NCBI RefSeq assembly: GCF_009745985.1
Contig: NZ_WFIX01000175.1
Span: 488,109 to 552,108, forward strand
DNA length: 64,000 bases
Source: Microbacterium karelineae
GTDB lineage: Bacteria > Actinomycetota > Actinomycetes > Actinomycetales > Microbacteriaceae
Reading direction: 5' to 3'
This document shows positions 53,879 to 62,136 of the stretch, piece after piece. Position 1 is the stretch's first letter; the number at the start of each line of letters is the position of its first letter. A program made the translations under genes and the position numbers. The notes below the pieces were generated by a model, which searched no databases, was not told the DNA's origin, and saw only the letters and a program-made list of their open reading frames with translations.

Positions 53879-53920
53879 GTGATGATCCGTACCGCAATGT
53901 GGTGGTGGCCGACCGAATAG
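53879..53920 (+). CDS. trpS leader peptide with three consecutive Trp codons
   Basis: GTG ATG ATC CGT ACC GCA ATG TGG TGG TGG CCG ACC GAA TAG reads MMIRTAMWWWPTE. Trp is the rarest amino acid, so a WWW run in a 13-codon frame directly after a -10 and directly before a tryptophanyl-tRNA synthetase gene is very unlikely by chance. It would make the ribosome stall when charged tRNA-Trp is low. The ATG at 53882 could also start it. Confidence 0.8.
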   Translation: MMIRTAMWWWPTE

Positions 53921-53968
53921 GCGGCCGCCGATCCTCACGACCCATCGAGCCGCCTTCGGGCGGCTCGA
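53903..53968 (+). terminator. trpS: Attenuator of trpS with alternative pairings
   Basis: The terminator stem pairs 53945-53954 with 53959-53968 over a ttcg loop (10 bp). Segment 53920-53925 (ggcggc) is complementary to 53949-53954 (gccgcc) and can form the antiterminator. The Trp-codon region (ggtggccg from about 53904) can instead pair with cggccgcc at about 53922-53929, the protective hairpin. This is the four-segment logic of a Trp attenuator. The T-run after the terminator is weak, as is usual in actinobacteria. Confidence 0.7.
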
Positions 53969-54023
53969 GTTGCGTGCGTCAACGGCTCGTGCGCGCCTGA
54001 GGGCTCTACCCCCAGGAGTGCGC

Positions 54024-55079
54024 ATGACCAGCAACACTCTCGATACCGCGATCGAGCGCAGCGAGCAGGCGGCGGCATCCATCGAGCGGACGCCGGAACG
54101 ACACCGGATGCTGACGGGCGACCGACCAACCGGTGATCTCCACATCGGTCACTACCTGAGCAGCCTCCGGAGCCGTGTCGCGCTCCAGGATCGCGGTGTG
54201 GATTCCTTCGTGCTCATCGCCGACTACCAGGTCATCACAGATCGGGAGTCGGTCGGCCGGATCACGGACAGCACGCTGTCCCTGCTGACCGACTATCTCG
54301 CCGCCGGCCTCGACCCCGCCCGGTCGACGATCTTCGCGCATTCGGCGGTGCCGCAGCTGAATCAGCTGATGCTGCCCTTCCTCAGCCTCGTCACGCAGGC
54401 GGAGCTGCAGCGCAATCCGACCGTCAAGGATGAGCTCGCCGCCAGCAACCGCCCGCTCTCGGGCCTCCTCCTCACCTATCCGATCCATCAGGCCGCCGAC
54501 ATCCTGTTCTGCAAGGCCGACGTCGTCCCGGTCGGGAAGGACCAGTTGCCCCACGTCGAACAGGCCCGGGTCGTCGCGAGGCGATTCAATGGGCGCTACG
54601 CCTGTGGCGTCGAGATCTTCCCCGAGCCGGTCGCCCTGATCAACGACCAGCAGATCGTCCTCGGCACCGACGGGCGCAAGATGTCCAAGAGTCGCGGCAA
54701 CGTGATCCGGCTGGCCGACACCGAGGACGAGACCGCCAAGGTGATCCGGAAAGCGCGAACGGACTCCCAAACGACGATCAGCTACGACCCTGAGCGACGC
54801 CCAGAGATCGCGAATCTGCTCACGATCGCGTCTGGCTACACAGGGCGAACGCCTGCTGTCCTCGCGGACGAGGTCGGAAGCGGCGGAAGCAGCGCCTTGA
54901 AGCGCCTCGTGACCGACGCCATCAACGAGGGCCTCCGCACCCATCGCCAGCGCCGTGGGATCTTCGCAGACGACCGCGCCCAGCTGCTGGAGATCCTCCG
55001 CGATGGGAACGCTCGGGCGGAGGCGGTCGCCGCGAGAACACTCGCCGAGGTGCGGGAGGTCATGGACATGACCTATTGA
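54024..55079 (+). CDS. trpS: Tryptophanyl-tRNA synthetase, probably an auxiliary copy
   Basis: 351 aa class I synthetase charging tRNA-Trp. The signature 'LTGDRPTGDLHIGHYLSSL' contains HIGH, and 'GRKMSKSRGN' the KMSKS loop. The GDRPTG N-terminus belongs to the clade that includes secondary TrpRS of actinobacteria and Deinococcus TrpRS II. ATG at 54024 has aggag 6 nt upstream. The leader and attenuator before it show that expression should rise when charged tRNA-Trp falls. In Streptomyces coelicolor an auxiliary indolmycin-resistant TrpRS is controlled in this manner. Whether another trpS exists elsewhere in this genome, and drug resistance, cannot be seen here. Confidence 0.92.
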   Translation: MTSNTLDTAIERSEQAAASIERTPERHRMLTGDRPTGDLHIGHYLSSLRSRVALQDRGVDSFVLIADYQVITDRESVGRITDSTLSLLTDYLAAGLDPARSTIFAHSAVPQLNQLMLPFLSLVTQAELQRNPTVKDELAASNRPLSGLLLTYPIHQAADILFCKADVVPVGKDQLPHVEQARVVARRFNGRYACGVEIFPEPVALINDQQIVLGTDGRKMSKSRGNVIRLADTEDETAKVIRKARTDSQTTISYDPERRPEIANLLTIASGYTGRTPAVLADEVGSGGSSALKRLVTDAINEGLRTHRQRRGIFADDRAQLLEILRDGNARAEAVAARTLAEVREVMDMTY

Positions 55080-55129
55080 TCTCGCGCGGCGCCCGCACCG
55101 AGGACACTCCTCCGTGCGATCCTGACCAG

Positions 55130-55666
55130 ATGCCGTCCTCGCAGTCACTGAGCGAAACCGAGCGTCGCGTCGTCGCGCTGTGGGCGGCGGAGTGCGCCGA
55201 GCGCGTGCTGCACTTGTTCGAGGTTGAGGCTCCCGACGATGATCGTCCGCGCGATGCGATCGCCCGCACCCGCGCGTTCTCGGCCGGTGACCTCGACGCC
55301 GCCGGTGAGATCCGTCGACGGTTCGTCGCCGGCCGTGCCGCGCACGCCGTATCCTCGCCGGGCGCGGTCGCCGCGGCGCGTGCGGCGGCGCAGGCTGCGG
55401 GCGTCGCGCACATGGGCGCGCACGCGCTCGGCGCCGCCGCGTATGCCGCCAAGGCGATGTCTCACGCCGCGCCGACGGATCCTCGTTCCGTCGATGACGA
55501 GATCGATTGGCAGCTCGGCGCGATGACGGCCGACGTCCACCGCGCTCTCGCGGCCCTGCCGCCGCTCGGGCAGGACACGGCGGGCCCGCTCGGTCCCGGA
55601 CTTCTGACCCGAGGCATCCTCGGATCCACGATCCGCCGGCTGCAGTCCTCGCTCGCGGTAGCGTGA
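55130..55666 (+). CDS. Alanine-rich helical protein, putative immunity-protein family
   Basis: 178 aa, almost wholly helical and Ala-rich. 'SETERRVVALWAAECAERVL' at the start, followed by 'DDDRPRDAIARTRAF' and later 'GVAHMGAHALGAAAYAAKAM', resembles the actinobacterial 'putative immunity protein' (Imm5-like) family. No toxin gene is adjacent, so immunity is only a name. Start at ATG 55130; an upstream in-frame ATG at 55076 overlaps trpS. Confidence 0.6.
   Translation: MPSSQSLSETERRVVALWAAECAERVLHLFEVEAPDDDRPRDAIARTRAFSAGDLDAAGEIRRRFVAGRAAHAVSSPGAVAAARAAAQAAGVAHMGAHALGAAAYAAKAMSHAAPTDPRSVDDEIDWQLGAMTADVHRALAALPPLGQDTAGPLGPGLLTRGILGSTIRRLQSSLAVA
55659..55664 (+). promoter_or_regulatory. -10 hexamer (TAGCGT) for the methyltransferase gene
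   Basis: TAGCGT lies 8 nt before the GTG at 55673, inside the end of the preceding gene. Confidence 0.35.
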
Positions 55667-55672
55667 TCTCTC

Positions 55673-56515
55673 GTGACGAACAACGACGTGCGGATCGACT
55701 GGGATGACGCACGCGAGGTGAGCCGCGCCAATTGGGATGATCGCGTCGACGTGCACCTGCGCGGCTACGGGATCGAGGCGTTCGACGACCCCGCGCACCT
55801 GTCGACGGTCGTCGTCGCCGATCTCGCCGCGCTGGCGCGCGTCCTGCCGGGCGGCGTCGACGGCCTCGATGTCTGCCACCTGCAGTGCCACATCGGGACC
55901 GACACGATCTCTCTCGCCCGCGCCGGCGCCCGCGTGACGGGCCTGGACTTCTCGCGGCCCGCCCTCGATGCCGCGGCGGCACTCGCCGACCGTCACGGGC
56001 ACGTCGTGCGGTGGGTGCAGTCCGACGTCCTCGACGCCGCGGACGCGATCCAGGATGAGTTCGACCTCGTCTACACGAGCATCGGGGCGATCTGCTGGCT
56101 CGACGACCTCGAGCGCTGGGCGCGGCAGGTCGCCGCACTCCTCCGCCCGGGCGGCACGTTCTTCATCCGCGACGGTCATCCCGTACTGTACGCGCTCGAC
56201 GAGACGGCCGACAGCCTGGAGATGCGGTACAGCTACTTCGGCGACGGCCGCGCGCAGACGTGGAACGACGGCGGCACGTACGCAGGAGAGGGCTCCGTCG
56301 AGCACACCCGCACCTATGAGTGGCCGCACCCGCTCTCCGAGATCGTGAACGCCCTGATCGGGGCGGGCCTGACCCTCCGCCGCCTGGACGAGGGGCGCAC
56401 GCTCCCCTGGCAGTTCAGCCCGCGCATGGTGCCCGCGCCCTCCGGCTGGGCATGGCCGGCGCACGAGCGGGACATCGTGCCGTGCACCTTCACGATCATC
56501 GCGACGAAGAGCTGA
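55673..56515 (+). CDS. Class I SAM-dependent methyltransferase
   Basis: 280 aa. Motif I is 'GLDVCHLQCHIGTDTISLAR' (about 65-85), with CHIG in place of the common GCG, as in one methyltransferase subfamily. Post-I is 'VTGLDFSRPALDAA' and the middle motif is 'FDLVYTSIGAICWLDDLERW'. Ends with 'VPCTFTIIATKS'. Small-molecule substrate unknown. Confidence 0.87.
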   Translation: MTNNDVRIDWDDAREVSRANWDDRVDVHLRGYGIEAFDDPAHLSTVVVADLAALARVLPGGVDGLDVCHLQCHIGTDTISLARAGARVTGLDFSRPALDAAAALADRHGHVVRWVQSDVLDAADAIQDEFDLVYTSIGAICWLDDLERWARQVAALLRPGGTFFIRDGHPVLYALDETADSLEMRYSYFGDGRAQTWNDGGTYAGEGSVEHTRTYEWPHPLSEIVNALIGAGLTLRRLDEGRTLPWQFSPRMVPAPSGWAWPAHERDIVPCTFTIIATKS

Positions 56516-56578
56516 GCTCGCTCCGGAGCTCGTCGTCGTCATGCCCGCGGGCCGCAGGGATCGGTTCTCGTGATCCCC

Positions 56579-56584
56579 TACCCT
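56579..56584 (+). promoter_or_regulatory. -10 hexamer (TACCCT) for the VOC gene
   Basis: TACCCT is 7 nt before the ATG at 56592; leaderless arrangement. Confidence 0.45.
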
Positions 56585-56591
56585 GGCCGTC

Positions 56592-56996
56592 ATGACGACT
56601 GACATGCCGCTCATCCACCATTCCGGGATCTACGTGTCGGACTTCGATGCGAGCGAACGCATCTTCACGGCGGCCTTCGCGACCCTCGGGGTCGTCGCCG
56701 GCGAGGTCATCGACGGGGGCATCGAATACTGGCGCGAGGGGGCCGACACTCCCTCGTTCTTCGTCGAGCGCGCCAAGGGGCCATATGCCGTGACGCGACG
56801 CCTGCACGTCGCGTTCACGGCGCCGGACCGCGAGTCGGTCGACCGCTTCCACGACGCGGCCGTCGCGGCGGGCGCCCGTTCGAATCACGCCCCTCGCGAG
56901 TGGCCCGAGTACGCCGCGTACTGCGCCTTCCTGCGAGATCCGGACGGCAACAACATCGAGGCGCTCGTGAAGCTCGCCGACCTGTCGCCGAACTGA
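56592..56996 (+). CDS. VOC (glyoxalase/dioxygenase superfamily) protein
   Basis: 134 aa with the paired beta-alpha-beta-beta-beta modules of VOC proteins. First-module His is in 'IHHSGIYVSDFDASERIFTA', the central His in 'RLHVAFTAPDRESVDRFHDA', and the last-strand Glu in 'FLRDPDGNNIEALVK'. Likely metal-binding lyase, isomerase or resistance protein; substrate unknown. Confidence 0.87.
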   Translation: MTTDMPLIHHSGIYVSDFDASERIFTAAFATLGVVAGEVIDGGIEYWREGADTPSFFVERAKGPYAVTRRLHVAFTAPDRESVDRFHDAAVAAGARSNHAPREWPEYAAYCAFLRDPDGNNIEALVKLADLSPN

Positions 56997-57070
56997 GTGC
57001 AGGGGGTGTACGCCGCGGAGGTCGCGACGGACAATGGTGCCGTTCGCCCCGTTCCGACCAGGGAGAGACC

Positions 57071-57568
57071 GTGGACACCGCCGAGATCACCCGCATCCTC
57101 ACCCAGCCGTACAGCGAGCAGCTGCTCGCTCGCGACATCCTCCGCATGGCGTACGTCGCGAAGGACGGCACGCCCCGCAATGTGCCGATGGGATTCGTCT
57201 GGAACGGATCCGAGATCGTCGTCTGCACGACCACGAACGCCCCGAAGCTGCGGCACCTGCGGGCCAACCCCGGTGTGGCGCTCACGATCGACACCGAGGA
57301 CTTCCCGCCGAAGATCCTCCTGATCCGCGGGAACGCCGACCTCGAACTCGTCGACGGGATCCCCGATGAGTACATGACGACCAACAACGTCATGGGCATG
57401 ACGCCCGAGCAGCGCGCCGAATGGGAGAAGGAGGTCCGCTCCCTCTATCAGCAGATGTTCCGGATCCGGATCACGCCCACGTGGGCGAAGCTCATCGACT
57501 TCGAGACGACGCTCCCCTCGGCCGTCGCGGAACTCATCGAGGAGCGCGCGGCGCGCGAGGGCGCGTGA
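57071..57568 (+). CDS. Pyridoxamine 5'-phosphate oxidase-like flavin-binding protein
   Basis: 165 aa split-barrel protein. 'ILRMAYVAKDGTPRNVPMGF' and 'KLRHLRANPGVALTIDTE' are the FMN/F420-binding split-barrel pattern seen in PNPOx-like and FDOR proteins. No clear residues for PNP oxidation, so an F420- or FMN-dependent reductase or a binding protein is possible. GTG start with ggagagacc upstream. Confidence 0.82.
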   Translation: MDTAEITRILTQPYSEQLLARDILRMAYVAKDGTPRNVPMGFVWNGSEIVVCTTTNAPKLRHLRANPGVALTIDTEDFPPKILLIRGNADLELVDGIPDEYMTTNNVMGMTPEQRAEWEKEVRSLYQQMFRIRITPTWAKLIDFETTLPSAVAELIEERAAREGA

Positions 57569-57577
57569 CGGATCCCC

Positions 57578-58267
57578 TCACCTCATCGCGCGATCGACGA
57601 TCGCCTGCGCGTGCAACGACGTCGAGGCGAACGAGGGCGCCGAGACGTCGCCGGGTCGGATGAGGAGCTCGATCTCGGTGCACCCCAGGATCACGCCCTC
57701 CGCACCATCGGCGAGGAGAGCATCGATGATCCCACGGAAAGCCTCGCGGGAGTCGTCGCTCACGATCCCCCGGACGAGCTCCTGGAAGATCACACGGTCG
57801 ACCACGGCGCGCCCCGCGGCATCGGGGACGACGGTCTCGACGCCTCGCGCACGCATGCGCTCGCGATAGAACCCCTGCTCCATCGTGAACCGCGTGCCGA
57901 GGAGGGCGACCCGCGACAGCCCCGCCGCACGGATCGCGTCGGCCGTGACATCGACGACGTGGACGAACGGCACATCGATCGCGTCCTCGATGGAGCGCGC
58001 CACCTTGTGCATCGTGTTGGTGCACAGCGCGATCACCTCGGCGCCGGCGCGCACGAGGGCTCGGGCCTCGTCAGCGAGCACCTCGCCCGCTGAATCCCAC
58101 TCCCCCGCGATCTGCATCCGTTCGATGTCCGCGAAGTCGACGGATCCCATGACGCAGCGCGCCGAGTGGAGGCCGCCGAGACGATCGCGGACGTGTTCGT
58201 TGACCAGCCGGTAGTACAGCGCCGAGCTCTCCCAGCTCATCCCGCCGATCAGACCGATTCTCTTCAT
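57578..58267 (-). CDS. Aspartate/glutamate racemase family protein
   Basis: 229 aa. Both cysteines of the racemase pair are present: 'IALCTNTMHKVA' (first Cys) and 'GVILGCTEIELLI' (second Cys). 'IGLIGGMSWESSALYYRLVN' is the family start. Makes or uses D-Asp/D-Glu or a related acid. gggagg lies 5 nt before the ATG. Confidence 0.92.
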   Translation of the reverse strand: MKRIGLIGGMSWESSALYYRLVNEHVRDRLGGLHSARCVMGSVDFADIERMQIAGEWDSAGEVLADEARALVRAGAEVIALCTNTMHKVARSIEDAIDVPFVHVVDVTADAIRAAGLSRVALLGTRFTMEQGFYRERMRARGVETVVPDAAGRAVVDRVIFQELVRGIVSDDSREAFRGIIDALLADGAEGVILGCTEIELLIRPGDVSAPSFASTSLHAQAIVDRAMR

Positions 58268-58289
58268 GGATCCCTCCCTCGCGCCGCGC

Positions 58290-58787
58290 TCAGAGCGCGA
58301 GACGCATCTCGATCTCGTCGCCGAACGGCGGCAGCTCGTACGGCACCCGCGTGCCGGTGTCGCGGAAGCCGCGCCGCCTGTAGAAGGCGATCGCACGCGG
58401 ATTGTCGGCGTGGACGTGGAGCGTGAGCGTGCGCCCCTCCTCGCGCGCCCAGGCGACGATGCCGTCGAGGAGCGCATCGGCGACACCGCGGTTCTCTCCG
58501 CGCGCGGCGGGGTCCACGAAGACGCTCACGAGGACGGGGCCGAGCGCGTCGTCGACGTAGCCGCGCATGATCCCGAGCCATGTGCCGTCATCGGCGACGG
58601 CGGCCAACCCGATGTTCCGCCCCTCGCCGTTGCGCGCGGCGCGGGCGCGCCAGTCGTCGTCGCACAGCTCCCGCGCGTGCGCAAGGGTCTCGCCGTATGC
58701 GATCGGCGTGTCGGCGAGCATGCGCAGGCGGATCTCTCGGAACGGCCGCCAGTCGTCGGCGCCGATTCCGCAGATGTCGAAGGTCAT
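58290..58787 (-). CDS. GNAT-family N-acetyltransferase
   Basis: 165 aa. 'LVSVFVDPAARGENRGVADA' is the acetyl-CoA loop (ARGxNRG variant) and 'NPRAIAFYRRRGFRDTG' the conserved last motif. It overlaps the Nudix gene by 4 nt (ATGA) and reads in the same direction; the racemase gene follows 22 nt after it. Nudix-GNAT-racemase may be one transcript. Confidence 0.88.
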   Translation of the reverse strand: MTFDICGIGADDWRPFREIRLRMLADTPIAYGETLAHARELCDDDWRARAARNGEGRNIGLAAVADDGTWLGIMRGYVDDALGPVLVSVFVDPAARGENRGVADALLDGIVAWAREEGRTLTLHVHADNPRAIAFYRRRGFRDTGTRVPYELPPFGDEIEMRLAL

Positions 58788-59314
58788 GCGCCGACCCGCT
58801 CCGCGAGGAGGCGCACCCGCTCGTCGAGGCGTGGCCGGAACGATTCCAGGCGCGGCACCCACGGATCCGCCATCTCACCACCCGCGACGAGTTCGTCGAG
58901 CTCGTCGAGCGTGATCCATCGGAATCCGGCGACCTCGTCCGGATCGGGCACGACCGCTGGATCGTCGCCCGCCGAGGCGGCGTAGAGATCGAACAGGGCC
59001 GACTCCTCGACGAAGCGCCCCACCAGCTGGAGCTCATCGCGCGGGACATCGATGCCGGTCTCCTCCGCGAGCTCGCGCGCGGCCGCCTCGTCGCTCGACT
59101 CGCCCGCAAGCGCGCTGCCCGCGGGGATCTCCAAGCTCAGCGCGAAGGTCTTCCCGGCAGCGCGCCGCGTCACGAGGATCCGTCCGTCGGCGCGCACGGC
59201 GCACACGCTCGCGACGACGTGGAAGGATCCGGAGGGGATCTCGTCGCCCCGGCGGTGAGTACGGCCGCTCGGCGCGCCTGAGCGGTCGGTGAGGTCCCAG
59301 AGCTCGGCTGTCAT
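58784..59314 (-). CDS. Nudix hydrolase
   Basis: 176 aa. The Nudix box runs from 'GSALAGESSDEAAARELAEE' to the following TGI. The N-terminal 'ELWDLTDRSGAPSGRTHRRG' resembles Nudix proteins of the isopentenyl-diphosphate isomerase-like/YfcD group. ATG at 59314 chosen because TAGCGT is 7 nt upstream. Confidence 0.9.
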   Translation of the reverse strand: MTAELWDLTDRSGAPSGRTHRRGDEIPSGSFHVVASVCAVRADGRILVTRRAAGKTFALSLEIPAGSALAGESSDEAAARELAEETGIDVPRDELQLVGRFVEESALFDLYAASAGDDPAVVPDPDEVAGFRWITLDELDELVAGGEMADPWVPRLESFRPRLDERVRLLAERVGA

Positions 59315-59321
59315 GCGGTCC

Positions 59322-59327
59322 ACGCTA
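59322..59327 (-). promoter_or_regulatory. -10 hexamer (TAGCGT) for the Nudix gene
   Basis: TAGCGT on the minus strand is 7 nt before the ATG at 59314; leaderless arrangement. Confidence 0.5.
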
Positions 59328-59351
59328 GCGACCTCCTGGTTGACTGGGGTG

Positions 59352-59963
59352 ATGCCCTCGAAGTACGACATCCTGACCTTCCTCAACGATGGCCCGCCGC
59401 CGGGCGCCTCGCCGTGGGTCGTGGAGCCTCAGGCGGTGCCGATCGATGTCATCGATCCGGATCCGCGATGGCCGGCCGCGTTCGACGGCCTCGCCGAGCG
59501 GGTGCGGTCAGCGCTCGGCGCGCGAGTGCTCGATATCACGCATATCGGATCGACGGCCGTGCCGGGGCTGCCGGCGAAGCCGATCATCGACATCGACCTG
59601 ATTCTCGCGGATCCAGCGGAGGAGGACGTGTGGGTGCCGCCGCTCGAGCGGGCCGGCTTCGTCCTGACCGTGCGGGAGCCCTGGTGGCACGAGCATCGCG
59701 TGATGAAGGCCGCGGATCCGGCGGCGAACCTGCACGTGTTCTCCCCCGACGCGCCCGAGCCCTGGAAGCACCGCATCTTCCGGGACCACCTCCGGCGCGA
59801 TGCGCAGGATCGCGAGCTGTATGCGCGTGCCAAGCGCGACGCCGCGGTCGCCTCGTCGGAGGCCGGCGAGACCGTGATGGCCTACAACGCTCGCAAGGAG
59901 AAGGCGGTCCGGGAGATCTATGCCCGGGCGTTCCGTGCGGCGGGACTGAGCGAGCATGAGTGA
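59352..59963 (+). CDS. GrpB-family (UPF0157) nucleotidyltransferase-fold protein, intact
   Basis: 203 aa. 'DVIDPDPRWPAAFDGL', 'ITHIGSTAVPGLPAKPIIDI' and 'NLHVFSPDAPEPWKHRIFRD' are the GrpB landmarks, all in one frame. The C-terminal helix 'AYNARKEKAVREIYARAF' is complete. GrpB has a nucleotidyltransferase fold of unknown substrate. An alternative TTG start lies five codons upstream. The stop overlaps the methyltransferase gene by 8 nt. Confidence 0.9.
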   Translation: MPSKYDILTFLNDGPPPGASPWVVEPQAVPIDVIDPDPRWPAAFDGLAERVRSALGARVLDITHIGSTAVPGLPAKPIIDIDLILADPAEEDVWVPPLERAGFVLTVREPWWHEHRVMKAADPAANLHVFSPDAPEPWKHRIFRDHLRRDAQDRELYARAKRDAAVASSEAGETVMAYNARKEKAVREIYARAFRAAGLSEHE

Positions 59964-60609
59964 ATCCGGCGCGTCAGCGGCGCCGGCGCCCCCGGCCTCG
60001 CCGCGGATGAGCGCGCCGATCGTGCGCGACGCCTACGCGGCCCGCGCCGATGAGTACGTCGACCTGCTCGGATCCGTCGACGCGATGTCGCCGATCGACC
60101 GGGATCGGATCGGGAGGTGGGCGGAGGGGGTCGTCGGGCGGATCCTCGACGCGGGCTGCGGTCCGGGGCACTGGACCGCGTTCCTGCACGATCAGGGGCA
60201 CACGGCCTGGGGGATCGACCTCGTCCCCGGATTCATCGACAGAGCGCGGGCGGCGTTCCCCGGCGTGCGGTACCGCGTGGCATCGATACACGACCTCGAC
60301 GAGCCCGATGGAACCTTCGGCGGAGTGCTCGCGTGGTACTCGCTGATCCACGCGGAACCGGATGACGTGGCGTCAGCGCTGCGGGAGGTCGCGCGGATCC
60401 TGCGTCCCGGTGGATCCCTGCTCATCGGATTCTTCGACGGCGAGGTGCGGGACGTCTTCCCGCACGCCGTCACCCCGGCATATCGCTGGCCACGCGCCCT
60501 GATGCGCGGGCTGCTCGAGGGCGCCGGATACGAGATCGTCTCCGAGGAGTCGCGGACCGATCCCGGAGCCCGCCCGCACGCGGCGATCGAGGCTCGGGTG
60601 CGGGCGTGA
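59956..60609 (+). CDS. Class I SAM-dependent methyltransferase
   Basis: 217 aa. Motif I 'RILDAGCGPGHWTAFL' is canonical (about 62-77), 'GIDLVPGFIDRARAAFP' follows, and 'REVARILRPGGSLLIGFF' is motif III. The N-terminal 25 residues are Ala/Pro-rich and unstructured. Overlaps the HAD gene by 4 nt. Substrate unknown. Confidence 0.9.
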   Translation: MSESGASAAPAPPASPRMSAPIVRDAYAARADEYVDLLGSVDAMSPIDRDRIGRWAEGVVGRILDAGCGPGHWTAFLHDQGHTAWGIDLVPGFIDRARAAFPGVRYRVASIHDLDEPDGTFGGVLAWYSLIHAEPDDVASALREVARILRPGGSLLIGFFDGEVRDVFPHAVTPAYRWPRALMRGLLEGAGYEIVSEESRTDPGARPHAAIEARVRA

Positions 60610-60968
60610 CCCGGACCCGCGCGGTCCTCTTCGACCTCGACGGCACCCTCGTCGACCAGGAGTCCGCGTTGAGACGCGCGGTCGCGGAGTGGGGCGCAGA
60701 GCTGTCGCTGCCGGAGAGCGGGCTCGTCGATCGCTGGCGGAGGATCTCGTCCCGCCACTACGCGCGATATCAGGCCCGGGAGATCTCGTTCGCGGAGCAG
60801 CGGCGCGAGCGCGTGCGGGAGCTGCTCGGGCGGGATCTCGACGACGCTGGACCAACTGGCGATCCCCTGACCGGGCGCGTTCTCTCAGCCGGTGCCGTCG
60901 CGGCCGAGCGTGTCGTCGACCCACCGGGCGAGGCGTCGATAGGCCTCTTCTCGTGCCTCGTGGCGTGA
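60606..60968 (+). pseudogene. HAD-family hydrolase, C-terminally truncated
   Basis: 'RAVLFDLDGTLVDQESALRR' is an intact HAD motif I, followed by a cap-domain helix region up to about residue 82 ('LLGRDLDDA', near 60848). Beyond this the frame reads into unrelated sequence opposite the end of the next gene and lacks motifs II-IV. About 100-130 residues of a HAD hydrolase are missing, apparently removed by a deletion that joined it to the hydrolase gene. Confidence 0.7.
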
Positions 60969-61919
60969 GAGGAACACATCGTGCAGGGCGCCGTCGATGC
61001 GGACGATCGTCACCACGGGGCCGAGCTTGAGCGCCGCGCGCGCCACGTCGTCGACGGTGAGCACCGAGTCGGCCGTGGCGAGTTCATCGGACCAGCGGAG
61101 CGGTCGCGCCGAGCGCGCGGACAGGAGGACGCAGATCGGAGCGTCGATCGCGAGCCCATCGGCGACGAGGCCGTGCCCCACGAGCACGGCGTGCAGCCAT
61201 CCCGCGTGCACGGGCATCGTCTGGTCGGGCCGCCAGTCGAGGTTCACCTCGACCGGATCGTCCGGATCCGCCGACTCCTGCTGTGCGCGGGCGTAGAACC
61301 CGAAGTCGACCTGCGGAGCCCGATCGAGGGGGTGGCGGCGCGCCTGCAGGCCGACGAGAGGGGCGATCGTCTCGCGCTGATATCGCGGGAGCTGGAACTC
61401 GAGCCACGGGCTGTTGAGGATCAGCGCGGAGGCGACGCCGGGATGCCTGTCGGCCCACAGGCTGAGGGTCAGGCCGCCTGTCGAGTGCCCGATGAGGGCA
61501 AGACGGCGGTCCGGGCGTCCGCGTTCTGGATCCCATCCCATCGCGCCCAGCGCTGCGGCGATGTCGTCGTCGTAGGTCGCGAGGTCGTCGATGAACCCGG
61601 GGGTCTGCCCGTCGCGCAGGCTGCGGCCGTACTTGCGCAGGTCGAGGGCGAAGAATCGCGCGCCACGGGCGGTGAAGAGTCGCGCAAGACGCTTCTGGAA
61701 GAAGTAGTCCGACCAGCCGTGGATGTAGAGCACGTCGACGTCGTCGAGCGACGGGGCGCCGTGGAGAAGTCGGTGGATCCGAGATCTCATCGGGGGCAGC
61801 GCGCGGACGAGCGTGGCGACGAGCTCGCCTTCATCGTCGGATCCGAGCGGCAGCGTGAGCTGCTCGAACTCGTCGCCCAGCACGTCGGGGCGCCATTCCG
61901 TCGCCCCCGTGTCGTGCAT
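60885..61919 (-). CDS. Alpha/beta hydrolase (serine hydrolase)
   Basis: 344 aa. The nucleophile elbow is 'LIGHSTGGLTLSLWADRHPG' (Ser in GHSTG), the oxyanion region 'LYIHGWSDYFFQ', and the catalytic His is in 'IDGALHDVFLS'. Resembles cytosolic lysophospholipase/monoacylglycerol-lipase-like proteins. No signal peptide. Its 3' end lies at the truncation point of the HAD gene. Confidence 0.88.
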   Translation of the reverse strand: MHDTGATEWRPDVLGDEFEQLTLPLGSDDEGELVATLVRALPPMRSRIHRLLHGAPSLDDVDVLYIHGWSDYFFQKRLARLFTARGARFFALDLRKYGRSLRDGQTPGFIDDLATYDDDIAAALGAMGWDPERGRPDRRLALIGHSTGGLTLSLWADRHPGVASALILNSPWLEFQLPRYQRETIAPLVGLQARRHPLDRAPQVDFGFYARAQQESADPDDPVEVNLDWRPDQTMPVHAGWLHAVLVGHGLVADGLAIDAPICVLLSARSARPLRWSDELATADSVLTVDDVARAALKLGPVVTIVRIDGALHDVFLSRHEAREEAYRRLARWVDDTLGRDGTG

Positions 61920-61925
61920 GGCGTC

Positions 61926-61931
61926 AGCATA
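61926..61931 (-). promoter_or_regulatory. -10 hexamer (TATGCT) for the hydrolase gene
   Basis: TATGCT on the minus strand is 6 nt before the ATG at 61919. Confidence 0.5.
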
Positions 61932-62088
61932 GCGACGGAGACGGTGAAGGTGAGAGATCGATCGGCGCGACTTGGGGGCGAGACTCAGCGGTGACACTCG
62001 GCGGTGACATCCGGTTGTGACGATCTTGGCGACCCCGTTCGGAGCGGCGGGGCGAATCTCTCTGGCGACTCGGCGGGCGACTCAGCAT

Positions 62089-62136
62089 GGCGAAGCGACG
62101 GGGCGACTCGGCGGGGCGAAGCGACGGGGCGACTCG
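62089..62136. repeat. Short tandem repeat, 26-bp period
   Basis: Two exact 22-nt copies start at 62089 and 62115. Shorter degenerate copies of ggcgactcggcggg occur from about 62040 on. The surrounding 61932-62201 has no gene on either strand and reads as a low-complexity spacer. Confidence 0.6.
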
